Positions 30,506-40,125 of a stretch of DNA of 64,000 bases are shown one piece after another. The DNA lies in assembly GCA_031771865.1 (NCBI GenBank), contig JASISA010000022.1, positions 620,001 through 684,000 of the forward strand, in the 5' to 3' direction. Within the stretch, counting starts at the first letter, position 1. Each line of letters starts with the position of its first letter. The position numbers and the translations under genes are program-made. Source of the DNA: Nothophaeocryptopus gaeumannii (Eukaryota; Ascomycota; Dothideomycetes; Mycosphaerellales; Mycosphaerellaceae). The notes below the pieces were generated by a model that made no database searches, was not told the origin of the DNA, and saw only the letters and a list, made by a program, of their open reading frames with translations.

Positions 30506-31744
30506 CTAGCCTCCATTTACGCTATTGATATGGCCATCATGGTCTTCAAAGGAGACTTCCAAATCTTCTGGAACGAACAGCTCGCCTTGGAACAGGTATC
30601 TCGCAGTCCTAACGAAGGAAAGTGTCTTGAAAGTCGGCAAGCCATCGTCACTAGAACTGCCGACCTCGATCGTAATCGGCAATATGCCAGAGGGATGATG
30701 GACATGGAAAATCTTTTGCTCGGTGGCATTTGGCCTCATGATCTGGGATACCAGGGAGCCAGGCATACGACTGCACGCCGTCGTGCACGTCGCTCCAGCT
30801 CCAGCCATAGCGGAGTGACACGCATTATCCAAGAAGAGTCTCGACTGGACATCCGCTTGCTCGTCTGGAGTCTCCGAAAGGAGAGCGACCATTGGCAGGA
30901 TGGGAGTGTCCTCGTCTACTGTGGATGGATCTCGACACATGCCCACAGAATGCGCTGCAATTCCACGGAACCTTCTTACTTTGGCGAGAAGGTCTGTGTT
31001 CTGGTTGACCGTCTTGGGATGCTCATCCCCTTTCAATCCAAAATCTGAGGCTTTTGCGAAAGCGATGATGTGGGCCGCATCACAGATCGTATACGAAATC
31101 GATTTCCCATCAAGATCCATCTGATTCACGGGCTTACCGGTAGGCATCAGGCCTCTTCCTACGGCTCCGCCGACTGTATGTCGATAGTCCATCAGGATAG
31201 GACTGCCGGTCCCAGGACATCCTGCTATTCGGTACTCGCCCCTCTCCTCGAACCTCCCAGTTTTCTCGTTGATGGGAACGTGCGAAACGAGTACTTTCTT
31301 TGTTCCTGTCTGGTATATCCTTACTTCTTGGGTTGTATAGCCATTCGCAGCGTTTCCTGTTCTTCTTTCCTGCACAATCCCTTCATTGATGGCGAAAGGA
31401 CCCACTCCAGAAGATATATTCCCGCATCCAGCATTGTAATCCACAAACCTCTCGTTAACGCTCACCTGAGCGAAGATGAAATCCACATCTGCGTCGTCGC
31501 GCTCTGACGGCCGAACAATAGCGACTTTGGATGTCACCGGGTATGTACCGCCCATGCCATCGATTTGCATGGGATCGGGAGAGCCCATTACTCTCATGAG
31601 GAAGCGGTCTCGATCTGGTCCATGAGGCGGGAGGTCTCGCTCATGGAAGAAAAGGGCCTTGCTTGTACCTCCACGGATATATATGCACGGGACCGATCTC
31701 TTGTCTAGATACATCTTTCTTGAATATGTCAGTGGATCGTTCAT
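30506..31744 (-). CDS. PrpF-family (DUF453) isomerase
   Basis: 412 residues from ATG 31744; the frame is open a few codons further but only through a non-ATG codon, and a second Met at residue 10 is also possible. The start region CIYIRGGTSKALFFHERDLP and DGMGGTYPVTSKVAIV are the PrpF signatures. VDYNAGCGNISSGVGPFAI carries the conserved active-site Cys of this diaminopimelate-epimerase-like fold, and HSAMAGAGATCTTACSRM a second conserved Cys region. Known relatives isomerise aconitate, methylaconitate or 4-oxalomesaconate by proton shift; the substrate here is not determinable. The gene is convergent with the secreted-protein gene (253 bp apart). Confidence 0.87.
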   Translation of the reverse strand: MNDPLTYSRKMYLDKRSVPCIYIRGGTSKALFFHERDLPPHGPDRDRFLMRVMGSPDPMQIDGMGGTYPVTSKVAIVRPSERDDADVDFIFAQVSVNERFVDYNAGCGNISSGVGPFAINEGIVQERRTGNAANGYTTQEVRIYQTGTKKVLVSHVPINEKTGRFEERGEYRIAGCPGTGSPILMDYRHTVGGAVGRGLMPTGKPVNQMDLDGKSISYTICDAAHIIAFAKASDFGLKGDEHPKTVNQNTDLLAKVRRFRGIAAHSVGMCRDPSTVDEDTPILPMVALLSETPDEQADVQSRLFLDNACHSAMAGAGATCTTACSRMPGSLVSQIMRPNATEQKIFHVHHPSGILPITIEVGSSSDDGLPTFKTLSFVRTARYLFQGELFVPEDLEVSFEDHDGHINSVNGG

Positions 31745-32212
31745 GGATGATTCTCCAAGCAACTGGCCGTGGCCGTGTAGGTGAGGTGGCGTCGAGAGCG
31801 ATGACCGAGGCTAAGATCGTAGCGCATCACGAGCATTTTGCAAGGGAGAACGTGGCTTGGCACTTCGATGTAAGTACCTTTCCTTTGTCCCCACGTCCCT
31901 CCTTGTGCCATCAACCTGGTATTACCTCTATCATGGCATCCATCGGACCTCTTTCTTTGGTCGGTCCTCGGAGGGCGTTGGGCGCGATGTTGTTCAAATC
32001 CATCTGGAGGCTTGATCCTCCTGCGTCTACCAGATTTGTCACTGATCGACGAGGCTGAAATCGCACAAAGCATCCTAAGAATACCACTTCCCGAAAAGGC
32101 TATTGTAATGACGCTTCGCTATTCGCAGATAACCTCCTACCTGCTCTTCGAGAATGGCCTGGTCCCAGAGAGGAGCAATCGATAGCGGGCTACGAAAGAG
32201 CAGAAGGTCAAC
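31745..32212. other. Intergenic, PrpF promoter side
   Basis: About 470 bp. Small ORFs on both strands without recognisable features. Confidence 0.4.
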
Positions 32213-32470
32213 ATGATGCGCAACGGGGCAACGTTCTTGGTGGTAGTAGTGCTAGAGTTGTCTTTAATCTGTCGCAATACAGTATCAGCGCAATCCACTG
32301 GCACTCCCACCAATCTGTTCCAGACACCTCCCACTCCAGGCGCAATACATCAATACAACGACAACAATGTCTACGGAATCGGCTCTACTATCCAGCTTCA
32401 ATGGCAAACGAACTTTAGCACGCTATCCCTTGTGCTTTGGCAGAACGACGACTCTCCACCTCCCCATTAG
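32213..32470 (+). CDS. Short secreted protein, probably truncated
   Basis: 85 residues. A strong signal peptide (ATFLVVVVLELSLIC) is followed by PTNLFQTPPTPGAIHQYNDN, VYGIGSTIQLQW and FSTLSLVLWQND. This is the usual opening of long fungal extracellular proteins of the form PP-x-PG...N-x-VY-x-GS-x(3)L-x-W...LWQN, often Ser/Thr-rich and carrying a transmembrane anchor. Here the chain stops at SPPPH (TAG 32468-32470) instead of continuing for 150 or more residues. A GTATGT donor-like sequence occurs only after the stop. It may be a decayed gene or a recently shortened one. Confidence 0.55.
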   Translation: MMRNGATFLVVVVLELSLICRNTVSAQSTGTPTNLFQTPPTPGAIHQYNDNNVYGIGSTIQLQWQTNFSTLSLVLWQNDDSPPPH

Positions 32471-33066
32471 TAATGTATGTACATCGCCCAATGACCAGGG
32501 TAGGCACTAGACTACTAGAGAGTGCAATGCTCCTCCAGTTCGCCGCGGGAAAGCCGCACGTGATGAGTGACGGGAGTAGCCGCAGAAGCTTGGACCCTCG
32601 GCGCGGATGGAAGCTCGTCGAAAGATCCAGACGGACAGTGGAAGGCTGCTGGGAGGCTGCAAATGTTCGGTGCACAAACACAACCATAAAAATCCTCCAC
32701 CACCAGCCTCGTTTGCACGTTCTCTTGCTTGTCACTTGACTTGATCCGCATTTGAGATACCCGACCAAACGTCACATCTACCACGACACTTCTGTCTTCC
32801 ACCCTGCTTCTACACCACCACCACTTGCCCATCTGTAAGTCCTCTCCCGCACCCAGCAACGGCGGCGTTGCTAGAGCAATCTCTGCCTGAGGAGAAATCA
32901 TCACTCAGCTTCACCACCAAACACCAGCCAGCTGACGACGACCATCATCCAGCAAAGCACACACAACCACAGACGAGCACCGCTACACACTACCACTACA
33001 CTACCACCACCACCACCACCACCACATCCGCCTACTCCACCCATCGCCCCAGACACCACCTCAACC
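32471..33066. promoter_or_regulatory. HSP90 promoter and 5' UTR
   Basis: About 600 bp with no gene. An imperfect heat-shock-element array occurs at 32610-32627 (GAAgcTCGtcGAAagATC against GAAnnTTCnnGAAnnTTC). From 32990 to 33030 there is a (CAC/CCA)n stretch in the leader. A GTAAGT at 32835-32840 could be a 5' UTR intron donor. Confidence 0.45.
32610..32627 (+). promoter_or_regulatory. Possible heat shock element
   Basis: Alternating 5-bp GAA/TTC-type units, with two of four matching exactly and two with one or two mismatches, about 440 bp before the HSP90 ATG. Hsf1 binding is inferred from the gene it precedes. Confidence 0.35.
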
Positions 33067-35175
33067 ATGTCGGGCGAGACGTTCGAGTTCCAGGCGGAGA
33101 TTTCGCAGCTCCTGTCCTTGATCATCAACACCGTCTACTCGAACAAGGAGATCTTCCTGCGAGAAATCATCTCCAACTCCTCCGATGCCCTGGACAAGAT
33201 CCGCTATGAGGCTCTCTCCGACCCCAGCAAGCTCGACACCGAGAAGGACCTCCGCATCGACCTCATCCCCAACAAGGAAAACAAGACCCTCACCATCCGC
33301 GACACCGGCATTGGCATGACCAAGGCTGACCTCGTCAACAACCTCGGTACCATTGCGCGCTCTGGTACCAAGCAGTTCATGGAGGCTCTCTCCGCCGGCG
33401 CGGATGTCTCTATGATTGGCCAGTTCGGTGTTGGTTTCTACTCCGCGTACCTGGTCGCCGACAAGGTGACGGTCGTCTCCAAGCACAACGACGACGAGCA
33501 GTACCTGTGGGAGTCCAGCGCCGGTGGCACCTTCAGCATCAAGCAAGACACCGAGGGTGAGCAGCTGGGTCGCGGTACCAAGATTATCCTCCACCTCAAG
33601 GATGAGCAGACCGACTACCTGAACGAGAGCAAGATCAAGGAGGTCGTCAAGAAGCACTCGGAGTTCATCTCCTACCCCATCTACCTCCACGTCCTCAAGG
33701 AGACCGAGAAGGAGGTCCCAGACGAGGATGCCGAGGAGAGCAAGGAGGAGGATGCTGACAACAAGCCCAAGGTTGAGGAGGTTGATGACGAGGAAGAGGA
33801 GAAGAAAGAGAAGAAGACCAAGAAGGTGAAGGAGAGCAAGATCGAGGAGGAGGAGCTGAACAAGACCAAGCCGATTTGGACACGCAACCCGGCCGACATC
33901 TCGCAAGAGGAGTATGGTGCCTTCTACAAATCGCTCTCCAACGACTGGGAAGACCACCTCGGCGTCAAGCACTTCTCCGTTGAGGGTCAGCTCGAGTTCC
34001 GCGCCATCCTCTTCGTGCCCAAGCGCGCACCTTTCGACCTCTTCGAGACCAAGAAGACCAAGAACAACATCAAGCTTTACGTCCGCCGTGTTTTCATCAC
34101 CGACGACGCGACCGACCTCATCCCAGAGTGGCTCTCCTTCATCAAGGGTGTCGTCGACTCTGAGGATCTCCCACTCAACCTGTCCCGTGAGACTCTCCAG
34201 CAGAACAAGATCATGAAGGTTATCAAGAAGAACATCGTCAAGAAGACTCTGGAACTGTTCCAGGAGATCGCCGAGGACAAGGAGCAGTTTGACAAGTTCT
34301 ACACTGCCTTCTCCAAGAACATCAAGCTTGGTATCCACGAGGACAGCCAGAACCGCCAGGCTCTTGCTAAGCTTCTCCGCTACAACTCCACCAAGTCCGC
34401 CGAGGAGACTACATCGCTTCAGGACTACATCACCCGCATGCCAGAGCACCAGAAGCAAATGTACTACATCACCGGAGAGTCCATCAAGGCCGTGGAGAAG
34501 TCGCCGTTCCTTGACGCACTCAAGGCCAAGAACTTCGAGGTCCTGTTCCTCGTTGACCCGATTGACGAGTACGCCTTCACTCAGCTCAAGGAGTACGACG
34601 GCAAGAAGCTTGTCGACATCACCAAGGACTTTGAGCTTGAGGAGACTGAGGATGAGAAGAAGCAGCGTGAGGAAGAGGAGAAGGAGTACGAGTCTCTCGC
34701 CAAGTCCCTCAAGAACGTCCTTGGTGACAAGGTCGAGAAGGTCGTCGTCTCCCACAAGCTGGTCGGCGCCCCCTGCGCCATTCGTACTGGCCAGTTCGGT
34801 TGGTCTGCTAACATGGAGCGTATCATGAAGGCCCAGGCTCTTCGCGACACCTCCATGTCCAGCTACATGAGCAGCAAGAAGACCTTTGAGATCTCGCCCA
34901 AGAGCGCGATTATCAAGGAGCTCAAGAAGAAGGTCGAGACCGATGGTGAGAGTGACCGTACGGTCAAGAGCATCACCACCCTGCTCTACGAGACCTCTCT
35001 GTTGGTCTCTGGCTTCACCATCGATGAGCCAGCTGCCTACGCCGAGCGCATCCACAAGCTCGTCTCGCTCGGCCTGAACGTTGACGAGGATGCCGAGACT
35101 GCCGACGAGGCCGCCGCACCAGAGTCAACATCCGCAGAGGGCGCCACCGAGAGCGCCATGGAGGAGGTTGACTAA
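33067..35175 (+). CDS. HSP90: Cytosolic molecular chaperone HSP90
   Basis: Intronless, 702 residues. The ATP-driven dimeric chaperone that matures kinases and receptors. The GHKL ATPase domain has LREIISNSSDALDKIRYE (catalytic Glu), RDTGIGMTKADL and IGQFGVGFYSAYLVAD. An acidic/Lys linker spans ~215-265 (EEEEKKEKKTKKVKE). The middle domain has EDLPLNLSRETLQ with the catalytic-loop Arg, and the chain ends in the MEEVD motif that docks TPR co-chaperones, marking the cytosolic form. Codon use is strongly biased (C-ending), as expected for a highly expressed gene, which also leaves a long open frame on the opposite strand. Confidence 0.98.
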   Translation: MSGETFEFQAEISQLLSLIINTVYSNKEIFLREIISNSSDALDKIRYEALSDPSKLDTEKDLRIDLIPNKENKTLTIRDTGIGMTKADLVNNLGTIARSGTKQFMEALSAGADVSMIGQFGVGFYSAYLVADKVTVVSKHNDDEQYLWESSAGGTFSIKQDTEGEQLGRGTKIILHLKDEQTDYLNESKIKEVVKKHSEFISYPIYLHVLKETEKEVPDEDAEESKEEDADNKPKVEEVDDEEEEKKEKKTKKVKESKIEEEELNKTKPIWTRNPADISQEEYGAFYKSLSNDWEDHLGVKHFSVEGQLEFRAILFVPKRAPFDLFETKKTKNNIKLYVRRVFITDDATDLIPEWLSFIKGVVDSEDLPLNLSRETLQQNKIMKVIKKNIVKKTLELFQEIAEDKEQFDKFYTAFSKNIKLGIHEDSQNRQALAKLLRYNSTKSAEETTSLQDYITRMPEHQKQMYYITGESIKAVEKSPFLDALKAKNFEVLFLVDPIDEYAFTQLKEYDGKKLVDITKDFELEETEDEKKQREEEEKEYESLAKSLKNVLGDKVEKVVVSHKLVGAPCAIRTGQFGWSANMERIMKAQALRDTSMSSYMSSKKTFEISPKSAIIKELKKKVETDGESDRTVKSITTLLYETSLLVSGFTIDEPAAYAERIHKLVSLGLNVDEDAETADEAAAPESTSAEGATESAMEEVD

Positions 35176-35634
35176 ATGCATTAACAGTATCACTTGTAAT
35201 GTGCTCATGGGTTACGCAAGGAATTTAGCATAGTTGCTGGACAAGAGCTGGCGTTCTTGGGCTGGTGTGAAAAGAGCCATCGGCACGGCTTCACGAAATT
35301 CTGTACTTATTAGCAATGCTGAACGAAAGAACTTGTTAAACTTGAACTCGACACTTCCAATTCGTGCTTGGTTGTCCTGGCTTGCGTCTTGTCAGTCGTG
35401 AAACCGAACTTGGCGGCGATCAGTAATCCGTGCCTCATCTCGCGACCTCTATGCACGCTCCCTCGACTTGTCAGTGTCAGCTGCCTCGGGAGCTCCTCTG
35501 CTTGATTACAAGAACACAGGCGAGCATGCAGGGAACATACAATCCGACGCCATGCAAATACATGTGCTCGTCCAGTCGCAGTAGGTGTCGTATCTTACTC
35601 TCTCCATCTCTCCATCTACAGACAGAACTTCAAC
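35176..35634. other. Intergenic, HSP90 3' UTR and SDR promoter
   Basis: About 460 bp without coding signal; a short CTCTCCATCTCTCCATCT repeat precedes the SDR start. Confidence 0.4.
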
Positions 35635-36655
35635 ATGGGCTCGACGCCAGTCGCCATCGTGATAGGGGCCTCGAGGGGCATTGGGAGGCAGGTCGCCATT
35701 GACCTCGCGAAGAACGGCTATGCCGGTATGTACCTTCTCCGCCGCATCTCGAAGAATCCCAGACTGACCGCTTGCTCGAGTCGTTGTCGCGGCCAAAACC
35801 ACCTCCGACGCCTCGAAATGCAACCCGTTCCCTCCCAACCCGAACAGCTTCGACAGCACCATCAACACCGTTGCCCGCGAGATCACCGAGCTCTATGATG
35901 GCGATGCCACGGCTCTCCAAGTCGACACGAGAGACTACGACAACATCCTTGACATGGTCGCGCAAACGGTGCAGAAATACGGCAGGGTCGACGTCGTGGT
36001 GTACAACAGCGGGGCCATCTGGTGGAGCAGCGTGGAAAAAACACCCATGAAGCGTTTCCAACTCATGCAGCGAATCAATCCCGAAGGCCTGTATGGAACT
36101 GTACAGGCCGTTTTGCCTCATTTGTACAAGAACGCGAGTGACGATGGACAAAAGAAAGGGAAGGGTAGGATAGTGGTTGTTAGTCCGCCGATTTATTCCA
36201 GGTTCGTCAAGGGGAAAGCGGCGTATGCGATGGGCAAGTTTGGGATGAGTGTACTCACCATGGGAATGGCTGTGGATTTTGAAAGAGAAGGGAGGTCAGA
36301 CATGGCCATCACGAGTCTGTGGCCGGCTGTCGCTATTGATTCTGCTGCTACGCAGACGCCGAAGAGTTATCCGCCTCAGGAAGGTAATAGCTCGCTCCGC
36401 AAGCCGACCATCTTCTCGGATGCGATTCTGGCCATTATCAACGCGCCGACTCAAGACGTCAATGGGCAGACGCTCCTGGATGAGGACTTTCTTCGCGAGC
36501 ACGAAGGCGTCACAGATTTCAGCAAATATGCTCTCGTCCCTGGAACGACACCGAGACGCATCATGCCTTTGAAGATGCCGGATCTGTCAGTGGCAGAGCA
36601 GGACGATGAGGGCGTCAGGAAGGATAGCACAACGTTACGAGTGAACAAGCTTTGA
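35635..36655 (+). CDS. Short-chain dehydrogenase/reductase, HSDL2-like
   Basis: Two exons, 35635-35725 and 35781-36655, with a 55-bp intron (GTATGT, CTGAC, CTCGAG|); 321 residues. The Rossmann glycine motif is GASRGIGR near residue 11. The intron splits the Val of NGYA-VVVAAKT. VVYNSGA is the NAG-type motif and the active site is YAMGK (Y-x3-K) inside KGKAAYAMGKFGMSVL. The phrases IVVVSPPIYSR and ITSLWPAVAIDSAA match hydroxysteroid dehydrogenase-like protein 2, a peroxisomal/mitochondrial SDR of uncertain substrate. No C-terminal SCP2 domain follows, unlike animal HSDL2, and the chain ends VNKL, which is not a good peroxisomal signal. Confidence 0.86.
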
Positions 36656-36788
36656 CGCAAGCGGTTGGGCGTAAGTGATTGTTGTATTCGACGACTTTGC
36701 TTACATCTGGGATCTTCCAGCTCTCCTCCTGCCATTTGATATCCAATGCTGAGAAACCCTACTGCCAAGCTGTTCAATCCATTTATCT

Positions 36789-37144
36789 TTAGCAGCCCGC
36801 AATCGTCACACGACAGCCCTCGCAAATTGGACTAGTGATGACATCGAAGCTATGTGGAGACACTCATCAGCTGATACATCAATTGGAAGAGATGTGTTTG
36901 CGCCTGTGAAAGATCCATACCAGTCGGCGTCCTTCAAAGAGTTGCAGTCTTTGATGCACTTTTGGAACAATGGCGTACAGCGGGCTTGATCGCATTGCAG
37001 ATCCTGGCGAGCATCCAGATTCGACGTTGAAGTAGAGCCAGGGAGGGTGAACGGCAGAGATACCCCCGAGAGGGCTGTTGATTTCGGAGCCGGCATGGCT
37101 AGAGCGGACGCTACTAGGGTGAAGAGAGGGAGCGTGAATTGCAT
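36789..37144 (-). CDS. Small secreted cysteine-rich protein (effector-like)
   Basis: Two exons read down from ATG 37144: 37144-36921 and 36849-36789; 94 residues. The 71-bp intron has GTATGG, a CTGATG branch-like site and ACATAG. Splicing replaces a Cys-poor tail with one carrying four more Cys. The signal peptide is MQFTLPLFTLVASALAMPAP. The mature part is 8-Cys: CDQARC, then QKC and KDC, then ADC, and finally IC, GC and AGC at the very end. Small size, leader and even Cys count fit fungal secreted effectors or antimicrobial-type proteins; no named family is recognised. It lies at the edge of the transposon-rich part of the window. Confidence 0.66.
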
Positions 37145-38427
37145 CTTTGAACACTATTGCGGGATTGTTGTCAGAGTCGTGTTGTAGTCGAGGCTGCGCA
37201 GAGCTTCTGAGATGATCTTCTGGCAGGGTGCTCTGGTCACTTATATGTTCACTCGACCAGGCACAATTGGGTATGCTGCTCACCTAGCAGCACCATCCTC
37301 GGGCGTATGGACTCGAATTACTGCTATCGCAATGTTTGCTCCTTGTCTCAATATTTGAGACGGGAGCCCTGTGAAAGTATTGACACAAAGATCGACGGAC
37401 GCTCAAGGATATATTCAAGGTCGAAACGAAGTGAGCTCCGAGAGAGTATTGGCTGGCCCATTGGAGAAAGCAGGCCTTTTGTACCATCGACATAATCTTA
37501 ATTTCACTTGCTGTCAAGCTCACTGTCATCGTTCGATACGTTGACCATCTAGACTGGCTGCGAGCGAAAGACCACACGGTAGCACAGTGAACCTGCAGCG
37601 TTGCCATGGGATCAACCGTCGTGCTACGGCCTGAAGGGCTTCCCGCCTCTTGACATGTCCCGTGAACTGTTTGCACCCGGTTCACGAGGCTCTGTGTCTC
37701 GCTCCACAACAAGGCTTTCTTTTCGGCGCAAGGGCGCGGTTTAGTGTGAAGAAGGAGGTGTAACGTTACTCGGACTCTCAACTAAAACGCCAAGAGGGAG
37801 AAAATATGACCGCGGCAAGGGCGATGTTGCTCAGTCACAGCTGCGCCTTGTCGTTACCGAGAGATGGAGACGTCTATGGCTTGCTTGCGATATATCTCCG
37901 TGTCCTTTAGCGTCGCGAGGTCAATGGTCTGCACCGAGCAAACCTATCTTGCCCGGCACTTGATTTGCTCGTCCGCAATCACCGCAGGTTGTCGGCCTAC
38001 ACACGCTTGTATACTCCGAGCATGGTCATATGGCTTCGTCTAAGCCGCCGAGGGTGCTCATATCGTACTTCGAGCTGACGACGTCTATAGCACCAAACCA
38101 AGCTTTCTCTCCGGTTGCTCCGCGCTGTGCTCTTCGCTCAGGTCACCTCAACAAGCTGGAAGGAAGCAAACAGTTGAAGCAGGTGTTTATCACTAAGAGG
38201 CTTCGCATTGGGCACCGTGCTAACCTAACTGTTCAAGGAGAGTGGTTCGTGCTTAAACAAGGTATAGATTGCACCCTTCTTGATCCAATGTATGCCCAAA
38301 TGTCCTATATGTTTCTACATACGCCGGTCAGACGAACGTATCTATCCTCTATTCTGAGCATAAAGGCCCTCATGTCATCGTGCCAATTCCGAGAACGCCG
38401 CGCTCGTACAAAGAACGTAGTGTTGTT
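37145..38427. other. Intergenic, 1.3 kb without a recognisable gene
   Basis: Promoter of the cysteine-rich protein, then about 1 kb with short ORFs on both strands and no family features. It borders the 3' end of the broken glycosyltransferase. Confidence 0.4.
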
Positions 38428-38861
38428 TTAGAAAGAGAACGTCATCAACGCTGGGTTCAGGACAATCGGCAAAAGCAAGTGGCTCACGGTCACCGTGGAC
38501 ATCGGCAGGATGGCGATGAAGCTGTCAATGTGCCAGTCGTACGGAATGAATGGTGCGACGGCGAGGATGATCAGCATGACGATGCCGAAGACCGCGAAGC
38601 CGATGCTGAATTTGAAACGGCGGAGAATCTTGGGAACTTCAATGAAAAAGTTGGACTGTTCGGCTTCTTTGGACGTGGCACCCTGTAGATGAGCATTCAG
38701 TAACCGTCTTCGTGATGGGAAGTGTATTCTGTACTCACCCAAGTCATATTGATCTCGAACATGTGTGAAAGTAACGCTTGGCTGACATGGAGGGAGAGAC
38801 CTCCCAGAAAGATGGCCAGCATGAGCGTCCACTTGAGATTCTCCAGCAGTGAGCCGAACCG
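38428..38861 (-). pseudogene. Family-2 glycosyltransferase, detached 3' part
   Basis: The C-terminus of the enzyme whose N-terminal part lies at 43482-45798 on the same strand. Two exons, 38861-38739 and 38682-38428, joined over a 56-bp intron (GTGAGT...TCTACAG). Together they read FGSLLENLKW...FEINMTW-GATSKEAEQ...FFIEVPKILRRFKF, with two to three membrane helices and the end ALMTFSF. The -INMTWGATSKE- block is typical of fungal GT2 synthases. Upstream of FGSLLENLKW the frame runs without a stop into a LINE zinc-knuckle peptide, so the exon has lost its own beginning (roughly 50 codons). Without the upstream part it cannot make an enzyme. Confidence 0.82.
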
Positions 38862-40120
38862 GCTTCCTCCACACCTTGCACACACCGTACCGTTTGTGCA
38901 CCTTGTGCCGATATGGCCATATCTTTGGCAGTTGAAGCACTGTGTTATTGTCCATTGGTGGTCCCATTCTTCAGTGTCGTGGAGCACTCCGGAGATGATA
39001 ATGCCCTTCTCTACCGCAGCTCTGGCAGCTTCCACCGTCTTCAGTTCGACTACTAGAGTGCTCTGTTTCTTTGTTCCGTTGCTATAGCTTTCTGGCCCTT
39101 CCACCAGGCATTCTGTACTTGGATTCCGGGTATTAGCCGCTTGTTGTCTTCCTCAATTGACTGGATCCGCTGTGTAGTAGGGTCGTTTCCTGCAACTGTA
39201 ACAAAGTGGACTTGACTGGGAAGGTTTTCTGTGCTATTCTTGCCTCCTTCAAGGCCTTGCCTAGGCCTTGGGTGTCTGCCGCCATTCGGTTCCTTGCTGC
39301 AGGGTCCGTAGTCGTGAGAACTAGTCCATCGGGGACCTTCTTGACTGCGACTACATGTGCCCAGTTCCCTCCTTCTGCAGTAAAACGCGAAACAATCCGG
39401 GTAGCTTCAGCATCCCTAAGCTCAGCCCTAGTCGCTTCGTTGTCTACGTGAATCTTGAGGAGCACGCAGCTCTTTGTGCTTTGATGCTAGACAGCTGGGC
39501 TGGCTGTTGGGCTGCGACTGTAGCCCAGGTTGTCTTTGGTCCTGGACTCTGCTCTATCTTCTTCTAAATCTGTGTAATACTCCGTTGGATAGATTCCAGA
39601 GTGGCTTCCTGGTTGGTGCGCTTCGTGGTCCGCGCTGCAGTTGAGTGAATCATATCCAGAATCATCTGGATTGCCTCTCTGGTTGGAGGGAGGAGTGTTG
39701 ACTCTAATGCATCAGTTCAGCTGCCTCATTCTGAATCTCTTTCAGGGCCTCCCAAGGTGAGAGGGGACCCTGCTGGTTCTTGTTTACTGCTGCGTTCTTC
39801 TCTCTATACCCCTTCTCTTGGGAGGTTGGGTAGGAAGCTAGATTGATACTCCCTGTATCTCTGCCTGTAGTAGTTTCTTCAGTAACCTCTTGAAATGGCT
39901 CTAGTCCGTTGTCTGTGCCTGAGGCAGCACAGCCTTGTGCACTGGCCATGCTTGGCAGAGAATCTCTTCTTCTGATGCTGAGAATCAGTATTTTCGAGCG
40001 CTGACTGCGCACCCGCCAACAGCGGCGTGTAGCCGTGCTTTGGATGCGTGTATTGCCTTGATAGGTTCCGTATGTTCTGAGGTTTTGGTAATGCCGCCTC
40101 CCCAAATTCGTTTTTTGAGG
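38862..40120 (-). mobile_element. LINE (Tad-like) ORF1 fragment
   Basis: Minus-strand frames show the Gag-like ORF1 of a fungal non-LTR retrotransposon. The N-terminal part (40105-39704) starts at MASAQGCAASG. The middle (39465-39214) has TRIVSRFTAEGGNWAHVVAV and LTTTDPAARNRMAADT. The end (39104-38868) has TLVVELKTVEAARAAVEKG and the CCHC zinc knuckle CFNCQRYGHIGTRC followed by CARCGG. The middle and last parts are in different frames, with a one-base loss near 39214, so the protein is dead. ORF2 (endonuclease and reverse transcriptase) is absent: the fragment ends at the zinc knuckle where glycosyltransferase sequence begins. Base composition is ordinary, not RIP-like. Confidence 0.72.
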
Positions 40121-40125
40121 TGCAA

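Noticed and set aside
33061..35055. A 664-codon open frame on the minus strand opposite HSP90
   Set aside because: It is a by-product of the strong codon bias of HSP90: the opposite strand becomes Leu/Val/Gly-rich with no domains. No promoter or splice evidence supports a gene.
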